Shown here piece after piece: positions 57,848 through 64,000 of a stretch of DNA of 64,000 bases. The stretch lies in the NCBI GenBank assembly GCA_029945375.1, contig CM057061.1, forward strand, positions 1,798,001 to 1,862,000, in the 5' to 3' direction. Positions within the stretch are counted from its first letter, which is position 1; the number at the start of each line of letters is the position of its first letter. Made by a program: the position numbers and the translations under genes. The stretch comes from Agaricus subrufescens (lineage: Eukaryota; Basidiomycota; Agaricomycetes; Agaricales; Agaricaceae). The notes below the pieces were generated by a model that saw nothing but the letters and a program-made list of their open reading frames with translations, did not search any database and was not told where the DNA came from.

Positions 57848-57880
57848 TTTAGCTGCAATAGTAGGGAATACATTTCATCC

Positions 57881-59583
57881 ATGCCTCCTAAGCGCAAGGG
57901 CAATCTTGCCCGTCGTCAGTCTCAACAACCTCCACCAGAGGGCACACCCGTGGTGGAGAGCCGTATTGATGAGGACTCGGACTGGGACGCCCCAGGCCAA
58001 CCTTGCGCCTCTCTCGAGCCCGCTTTCTTTGTAGGTTCAATTATGAATCCGGCCAGCAAATACGTTGGCCACACTCCTGCTCAAGCGTCTGGATCCTCGG
58101 CCTCTCAGCCTGGGACCCTCCTTCCTCCCACTGAAATCAAATCAGCACTCCAAACCCCTCCTCCTGTGTCAGGGCTTCTCTTGCAGCAGCTTCTGGGCAA
58201 ATGGCCTGAACAGCCGTCCCCCACTCCTTCAGCCATGCTCACGAGCGAATCGCCTGCTCGTATTCCTGTTCCTGTGCCTGAGCCCCAAGCTCCTGAGTGC
58301 TCTCTCACTCCTCCAACTGCATCCCAAACAGATGCATTTTTTGCTGCTCTGGAAATGTACACTTCCGAGCTTAACGCCTCTCATGCCGATGCCCCTCGCT
58401 TCATCGGTATGATTCTCACTTCTCTGCAGGTCATGCTACGTGATCCTGCTACCCTCGCCCTTGAAGTCCACAGCGGGTTTACCATCAAGGACTTGCTTGA
58501 TAGCTTGCCACGCTCTGGTGCGGCATTCGCTCCCTTACCACCCGGCACTTCAGGTACTGGCCCCAGGCCGGTTCCCAAGCCACAAGTCAAGAGGATGCGC
58601 ACTGCTCCTCCCACTCCTACCCCTGCGAAGCCGAGTGCTCCGGTGAAAGCCGATAGTGCACCGCCTCATCTCTCTAAGCGGCTTCGGAGGCTCCCACTGT
58701 CTCAGTCTCCGCTCCAAAGCCCAAACGTCGCCAACGTCAGGGCAAACACACTATCCATGGCCCCTCCCGCCGTGGTATCATTATCAAACCGAGTGGCAAG
58801 ATGACTCTCTCTGCCGGTCGATTTCACAACAAGCGTATAGCCAACTACAACGACAAGATCATATCCGATCTCAAGGTCACCGACCTTGCGATCACGTCTG
58901 CAGAGGACCATGGGACCGGAGTCTATCTCCACACTACCCGCGTCCCCACTCAAGCCGAATGTGACTTCGTGCTGAAACATGTGCGAAGGGACTTCGATTC
59001 TCCACCTGGTCATCCCATAACCACGACTCCTCCTCACTCCACATCTTATCTAAAGATAGTGGACATTCCGATCACCGATCCTAAGTCCAAGGATTGGGTT
59101 ATTCCGACCGGCGGCGTTATCCATGACGCTGTCTCTTCTTCACCAGTAGGGGCCTCCCTTGCTAAGATAATCACCAATATCCGCATTATGCGGACGTCTC
59201 CGCACTCTGATTCATGCATTGCATGGATCGATATCAAAGACTCACTGGCCGGTACTGTTGCAAAACGGTTTATCGGTCAACTTATTCGCATATCCGGCGT
59301 CAATTGCAGGATCGCCGGCGCTTGTCCTCATTCTGGCTCTGTCCTGTGCACTCGGTGCTACAGGTGGGGTCACCATCACTCTCAGTGCCGTCGTGAAGGT
59401 GTGCGCTGTCCTCTATGCGGGGGGCCTCATCGTGAGGTCAACCACTCTACTATGGTCGCTCTGACTTCAGTTGAGAAGCGACACTGCGTGAATTGTACCG
59501 CTTCCAAGCAGGAAAAGCGCGACCACTCGGCAACTGATCGGAAGGCTTGTCCCTTCTGGTCTCATCGTTTTGACAGAGATTAG
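57881..59583 (+). pseudogene. ORF1 (gag-like) of LINE element 1, one frameshift
   Basis: Two overlapping frames, 57881-58804 and 58801-59583, represent one ancestral ORF: the second frame can be read back to about 58660, so a single indel lies at roughly 58655-58690. The N-terminal half is Pro/Ala/Ser-rich; the C-terminal half has a folded region (LKIVDIPITDP.., RIMRTSPHSDSCIAWIDIKDS) and CCHC-type knuckles (CTRCYRWGHHHSQC; CPLCGGPHREVNH; CVNC..). It would bind element RNA. Protein similarity to the ORF1 at 61746 is clear but distant, so this is another subfamily. Confidence 0.75.
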
Positions 59584-59639
59584 CTCAGGTGGCAATTCCC
59601 TGTGCGTAAGATTTAATCTCCGTGGGTATGTGTATTTTT

Positions 59640-59655
59640 AGCTATCTGCTCATTT
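59640..59655. repeat. Target-site duplication of the nested LINE copy
   Basis: AGCTATCTGCTCATTT, repeated at 60775-60790. The final Ts merge with the poly(T), so the true length is 13-16 bp. Confidence 0.75.
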
Positions 59656-60774
59656 TTTTTTTTTATAATCAACGGCACCTCTCGGTGGACCTTTTATTAA
59701 ACTAGCTATTCGACATCCGGTTAGATACTCCAGGCTTACTAGTCTAATACGGATGCCATAACGCGTATCCAAGTGCGGCCGCCAGACGCATACAAAATCA
59801 AACACTTACATGGGCGGGAAAGAAACGTATCCGTGCGACGAGGTCAAGCGCTCGAAGAACCCAAACCGCAAACACAAAAACACACATAAATCGAAATATT
59901 GAGGCAAAGAAAGTACAGACCGAAACGAGCTATAAGCTCAAGCAAACATCCCCATAACTCCAAGCCCCGTATCTACCGGCATGATGACCAGCGGTTTCCT
60001 TCGCAGACGATATAGCAAAAAAGAAAAGGAAAATGATGGGTCCAGACAACGCAAGGTCCCGAAAACGACCATGACAGCCGATTACTTTGTCGATGTGAAC
60101 TGGCGGCGGAGCCAGTCCCGGTCGAACCGATTGGTCCAGAACGGACACGAAGTGTCCGTTGTGGAGTGCGCCGTCTTCTTCTTCTTGCTGGCGGAACAGT
60201 TGGCGCAGTGGCGGTCGTCGGGATTGCGCTTCATAGCAATCGCGGCCTGGACGTGCGAGTCGGCAGAGTGCGGACCCGCGCAGTGAGGACACCGTATGCC
60301 CTTTGAACGGCAGACGTCGGAATGATGACCCCACCTCTGACAATGAGTGCAGAGGATGGAGCCGGGCCGGGGTGCAGTGCCTCGGATTTGACAGTTGCGC
60401 CCTCCAATGAGGACGTGCTTACCAATAAAGTCGCGGGCCGTACGGCCCGAGACGGAATCTTGAATATCCACCCACGCGACGCAGGTGTCAGAGTGTTTTG
60501 AAGTCCGCATAAACCGGACTGCGTGTTTGACTTGTCGGGCGAGAGATTGTCCGATCGGTGATTTTTGCATAGCAGCGACAAAGGCGGTGCGCTGCGCGAC
60601 GATCCAAGAGGCGGGAGGGGCCGGGATGAGTGGAACATCAATGATCTTCAGATATGATGTGGATGTGGGGGTAGCGGCCTGGAGCGGGACGAGGCCATTG
60701 GGGTTGACGAGGCGGCGTATGTGCCTAAGCACGCACGCGGACTCGGGATGGGACAGTACCCAGGAGGCGGCTAT
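59653..60774 (-). mobile_element. Nested, 5'-truncated copy of LINE element 2 family
   Basis: On the minus strand this matches the end of the element at 61650-63927: the C-terminal part of ORF1 (reading frame 60732-60082, differing from the intact copy at only a few residues), the same 3' UTR (ATTAGACTAGTAAGCC.., GAGAGGTGCC) and a poly(A) seen as 12 T at 59653-59664. It was inserted into the 3' UTR of LINE element 1 with the duplication 59640-59655 / 60775-60790. The high similarity to the full copy implies recent mobilisation. Confidence 0.85.
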
Positions 60775-60999
60775 AGCTATCTGCTCATTTCATTTTCGTA
60801 TATCGATGGACTTCGGCATTTGCGTGTCTGCCCTTTCTTTGATTCATAGTCCATTTCTATCGGCGTTCGTCCTTAAATTAGTTATGTACTTGTAGGTAGC
60901 TCCCAGGTGTACGTAAAGGGGGGGGTACGCATCATGGCACCCCACGTATGAGGTCAATGTTGAAATACATCCCATTGATACAAAAAAAAAAAAAAAAAA

Positions 61000-61660
61000 G
61001 ATGTCAACAGAACGCATTTTGTAGCCCTCTCTAGCAGCCAGAGCTATAATGAGTCTCAGAGAGGCAGGACGAAATGTAGGGGCAAAGACCTCGGTGTAAT
61101 CAAAGCCAGGACGTTGGGAGAAGCCTTTAGCAACAAGGCGAGCCCTATAGCGCTCAACCAGAGCCATCGGCATGCCTTTTCACCAAGACCCAGCCAGGGT
61201 TGACTACCTTCTTACAAGGAGGCAGTCCAGTGAGTTCCCAAGTCCTGTTAGCCTCGAGATTGAAGATCTCGGTGTTACAGCATCAACCCAGTGTTCCCTG
61301 TCAAGGGACTACTTTGCAAACCTGTAGGTCGAGGATCAGCTGTAGGACTCAGCCCCAGCAAACTCAACCTCATAGAAGTCAGTATCAGCTGAAAGAGCAG
61401 CTTCATCGTCACCTTCTGCGTCTCTAGCAGGCAGATTAGGTTGCCTGACCTTCCACCAGTCACCAGGGGGCTTCTGAATGCGCCCAGTGCGACGTGGCAC
61501 TCTGGGAGGCTCAGGGGGCACTCCAGCAGTGGGAGGAGTCACAGGGAGCGGAATTGGAGCTTGTGGAGGTGGAGTAGCAGGGCTAGGAGGAGGAGGAGCA
61601 GGTAGAGGAGTCTCCTCTTCGAGAAGAACAGCAGGAGAACTGGGAATGGGACCATCGCTT
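61000..61660 (-). pseudogene. Ty1-copia pol fragment, upstream part
   Basis: Continues the copia element split by LINE element 1. Minus-strand frame 61173-61000 carries the start of RT (RYRARLVAKGFSQRPGFDYTE, SLRLIIALAAREGYKMRSVDI), and 61660-61330 a Pro-rich linker typical between integrase and RT (..PRVPRRTGRIQKPPGDWW..), in a different frame, so the element is decayed. 61000-61013 is the second copy of the LINE 1 target duplication. At about 61650 it is again interrupted by LINE element 2. Confidence 0.75.
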
Positions 61661-63927
61661 CTTGAACCGCAACCACTACCTTCCTGTTTTGGAAGTCTCA
61701 GTGGAAGTGCTTGAGAAGTAATATACAGCGTCCACAGCACTCGCAATGGATACTAGAGAGGATTTCGACAACGGAGGGTGGTCTACGGACGACGATGCGC
61801 CACTCCCCGAGATCTTACAGGCCGCGGTCCTCAAAACGCCGCAAACCCCCAAGGCGACTCGTCTGGAGAAGATGAAGTCTCATTTGAGAGCCAAGCAGCT
61901 CAAAGCTGCTGGGCCCTCCCCCTACGCTACCCCCACCCCCGCAGGCCCTTCGCAAGCGTCGGCGACGACCCCGTTGTCGTACGCGTCTCAGAGCCCGCAC
62001 ACTCCGGCCAAGGGCAAGGCCCCCGCCACTCCATCCACCCCCTCAACTCCCAATCCCTACGCGCCCTCGGCGGTGCCAGGGAAGAAGAACCGTCTTGCAT
62101 CGATGTTGGCCACTGCGTCCGACATGCTCAAATCCACTTCCCCAGACGGTGACTTTGTGGCTTACGCCTCAGAGTTGCTGATTCTGATCTTCAACATCCT
62201 CAACTCGCCTGCCTTCAAGCAGGTCGAGTTCCTGAACATGGCTGGTACTGTTTCATTCGAGACGGCACTGGCCATTATCATCGCGCAGACTGGCCCGCCC
62301 CCTCCATCCCCAGTCAAACCCCCTGCCCCAATCCCTTCGACTCCGAGTGCTACTGAATCTCGACCCCGGTCCCCGATGGCCGAGGTTGAGCATGAGGCTG
62401 CGGCACCTCAGCCGAAGAAAGTCAGGATCCAATCACCAACCGGATCCACTCCTAAACCCGCCGCGACCCGGAAGCGTGCCCCGGCTGCACCCGCAGCTGT
62501 TCGAGCACCTCCCAAGTCCGCACTCAAGGCCAAGCCGGCTCCCATCCCTTCCTCCCCAAAGGCCCCGGCTCCCTCTACTGCCCCTGCTGTGTCCAGGCGC
62601 GCCCCAGCGCGCAAGGGCAAGCACACGACTCATGGCGCATCTCGCAAAGGCGTCCACATCACTCCCCCGGCCGGATCTAGTATCCGTGCTATTAATATCA
62701 CTCCAGAAGTCTTACTGGAGTGCAATCGCCACCTTAAGGACGATCTCAAATCCGAGGTCGTTCTTGAAAGTTCCATCGATTCGGGAACCGGCATCTTTAT
62801 AGCCGCTTCCCGGGTATTGTCCCATCCCGAGTCCGCGTGCGTGCTTAGGCACATACGCCGCCTCGTCGACCCCAACGGCCTCGTCCCGCTCCAGGCCGCC
62901 ACCCCTACTTCCACATCGTATCTCAAGATTATCGATGTACCACTCATCCCGGCTCCCCCTGCCTCATGGATCGTCGCGCAGCGCACCGCCTTCGTCGCTG
63001 CTATGCAAAAATCTCCGATCGGGCAATCTCTCGCCCGTCAAGTCAAGCACGCAGTCCGATTCATGCGGACTTCAAAACATTCTGACACCTGCGTTGCGTG
63101 GGTGGACATTCAAGATTCCGTCTTGGGCCGTACGGCCCGCGACTTCATTGGTAAGCACGTCCTCATCGGAGGGCGTAACTGTCAAATCCGAGGCGCTGCA
63201 CCCCGGCCCGGCTCCATCCTCTGCACTCGCTGCCAGAGATGGGGTCATCACGCTGACGTATGCCGTTCAAAAGGTATACGCTGTCCACATTGCGCGGGTC
63301 CGCACACTGCCAACTCGCACGTCCAGGCCGCGATTGCTATGAAGCGCAATCCTGATGACCGTCATTGCGCCAACTGTTCCGCAAGCAAGAAGAAGAAGAT
63401 GGCACACTCCACAACAGACACTTCGTGTCCGTTCTGGACTAATTGGTTCGACCGGGACTGGCTCCGTCGCCAGTTCTCATCGACAAAGTAATCGACTGTC
63501 ATGGCCGGTTTCGGAAGCTGCAGCATGCGTGTCCACAATTTCCATCCACTTTTATGCTATTTCGTTTGCGTTTGGAACCGTTGGTCGGAGGCTGATGTAT
63601 ACAGAGCTTGGTACTGCGGGGATGTTGGCTTGAGCATCGCTCGTCACGGTCTGTGGATTTCTATGCTTCATCATCTTTTTTCTTTTGTTATGTGTGTTTC
63701 TGGTTCGGGTTCTTATGCGCTTGACCTCGTCGCGCGGATACGTTTCTTTCCCTCCACATGTAAGTGTTCGATTTTGTAGCGGTCTGGGGGCCCGTACATG
63801 GCAACGCGTTATGGCAGCCGTATTAGACTAGTAAGCCCAGAGTATCTAACTGGATGTCGAATAGCTAGTTTAATAGAAGGTCCACCGAGAGGTGCCATTG
63901 ATTTTTAAAAAAAAAAAAAAAAAAAAA
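61650..63927 (+). mobile_element. LINE-like element 2, ORF1 only, apparently full length
   Basis: Runs from a 5' leader (start approximate; the conserved 33-bp motif is at 61672-61704) through an uninterrupted 581-codon ORF1 (61746-63491) and a 435-bp 3' UTR to a run of 21 A (63907-63927). No RT ORF is present. It also lies in copia DNA: 63928-64000 read on the minus strand encodes a Pro-rich stretch compatible with the copia linker. No clean target duplication was found, perhaps because the exact 5' end is uncertain or the target was deleted. Confidence 0.8.
61746..63491 (+). CDS. Gag-like ORF1 protein of LINE element 2
   Basis: Uninterrupted 581-aa frame starting MDTREDFDNGGWSTDDDAPL. The first half is rich in Pro, Ala, Ser and Lys (several SPKAPAP-like stretches) and probably disordered. 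The second half has a compact region (SYLKIIDVPLIPAPPASW.., FMRTSKHSDTCVAWVDIQDS, IGKHVLIGGRNCQIRG) followed by Cys/His knuckles CTRCQRWGHHADVC, CPHCAGPHTANSH and CANC..H..C, then CPFWTNWFDRDW and the end. Gag-like ORF1 proteins coat the element RNA and chaperone its reverse transcription in the nucleus or cytoplasm. No catalytic domain is present, so any movement must borrow a reverse transcriptase. Confidence 0.8.
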   Translation: MDTREDFDNGGWSTDDDAPLPEILQAAVLKTPQTPKATRLEKMKSHLRAKQLKAAGPSPYATPTPAGPSQASATTPLSYASQSPHTPAKGKAPATPSTPSTPNPYAPSAVPGKKNRLASMLATASDMLKSTSPDGDFVAYASELLILIFNILNSPAFKQVEFLNMAGTVSFETALAIIIAQTGPPPPSPVKPPAPIPSTPSATESRPRSPMAEVEHEAAAPQPKKVRIQSPTGSTPKPAATRKRAPAAPAAVRAPPKSALKAKPAPIPSSPKAPAPSTAPAVSRRAPARKGKHTTHGASRKGVHITPPAGSSIRAINITPEVLLECNRHLKDDLKSEVVLESSIDSGTGIFIAASRVLSHPESACVLRHIRRLVDPNGLVPLQAATPTSTSYLKIIDVPLIPAPPASWIVAQRTAFVAAMQKSPIGQSLARQVKHAVRFMRTSKHSDTCVAWVDIQDSVLGRTARDFIGKHVLIGGRNCQIRGAAPRPGSILCTRCQRWGHHADVCRSKGIRCPHCAGPHTANSHVQAAIAMKRNPDDRHCANCSASKKKKMAHSTTDTSCPFWTNWFDRDWLRRQFSSTK

Positions 63928-64000
63928 CTCGGACTGGGAGGCTGAAAGCGAGCAGGGACAGGGCTAATATCACCCCCTTCATCTAGGAGAGGTGGCACTC
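63928..64000 (-). pseudogene. Probable copia linker continuation
   Basis: After the poly(A) of LINE element 2, the minus strand encodes a Pro/Ser-rich stretch (VPPLLDEGG..PARFQPPSP) compatible with the copia integrase-RT linker. Too short to be sure. Confidence 0.35.

Larger units (their letters stand above)
57796..60999 (+). mobile_element. LINE-like element 1, ORF1 only, with a nested insertion
   Basis: About 2.07 kb of element sequence (57796-59652 and 60788-60999, ends ambiguous by 3 bp) inserted in the copia pol, with a 14-bp duplication at 57782-57795 and 61000-61013 and a run of 18 A (60982-60999). It carries a short 5' leader, a gag-like ORF1 and a 3' UTR, but no reverse transcriptase or endonuclease ORF. 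Its 3' UTR was later hit by a second LINE copy (59653-60774). No internal deletion scar was identified, so the element may be a non-autonomous ORF1-only family. Confidence 0.8.

Noticed and set aside
61650..63940. Target-site duplication for LINE element 2
   Set aside because: CTCGGACTGGGAGG after the poly(A) has only a 7-bp partial match (ACTGGGA) before the 5' end, which is not convincing.
1..64000. tRNA or rRNA genes
   Set aside because: Looked for T-loop-like GGTTCGAATCC strings and rRNA signatures by eye and found none convincing; a tRNAscan run would settle it.

Overview
The window looks like an Agaricomycete (mushroom-forming basidiomycete) chromosome segment. Genes are split by many 47-70 bp introns. 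It carries an AA9-CBM1 cellulose oxidase and a MEF2-type MADS-box regulator. Several protein types seen here are, from memory, typical of agaric genomes: a GCM-finger transposase fused to a peptidase-like region, fungal protoglobin, and small hydrophilic orphans. No rRNA, tRNA or CRISPR was recognised.

Layout. (1) 0.5-30 kb is a local expansion: five copies of a signal-peptide/7-TM gene on the minus strand (557-1649, 15444-16506, 17923-18989, a fragment at 23105-23790, and 29161-30181). Two M17 leucyl aminopeptidase genes are interleaved with them (20494-22678, and 24831-28318 which is disrupted). (2) 2461-14515 is a 12.05-kb DNA transposon inserted beside 7-TM copy 1. It has 33-bp imperfect terminal inverted repeats, a 9-bp target duplication and arrays of TCCGCGT/TCCTCGT units. 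It carries a spliced gene of about 1,906 codons (GCM-type zinc finger, DDE transposase, USP-like cysteine peptidase, PHD finger, SUMO-consensus-rich tail, RG repeats) and a second large conserved gene of unknown function. The paralogous flank of 7-TM copy 2 (about 17.3 kb) preserves the empty site. (3) 30-52 kb is ordinary gene-sparse sequence: a pair of paralogous small orphan proteins (32259, 43405), a protoglobin (36257-37046), a zinc-finger protein (39878-41174), an AA9 LPMO with CBM1 (45366-46613) and a small single-TM protein with a PPAY tail (49050-49560). (4) 53172-54948 is a MADS-box (Rlm1/MEF2 type) gene with two apparent GC-AG introns. (5) 56.3-64 kb is a retrotransposon nest: a decayed minus-strand Ty1-copia element (containing a 99-N gap) interrupted by two poly(A)-tailed LINE-like elements that carry only a gag-like ORF1, one of which holds a further nested truncated copy.

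How the parts relate. The strongest candidate for an under-described system is the two-gene transposon, where transposition, a deubiquitinase-like peptidase, a histone-reader finger and nucleic-acid-binding RG repeats appear to be translated as one polypeptide. The RG-repeat DNA is the reverse complement of the element's own subterminal repeat units. LINE activity is visible three times through clean target-site duplications. One LINE disrupts the second aminopeptidase gene.

All exon joins were made by hand from GT/GC-AG signals and reading frame; family names come from motif recognition, not searches.
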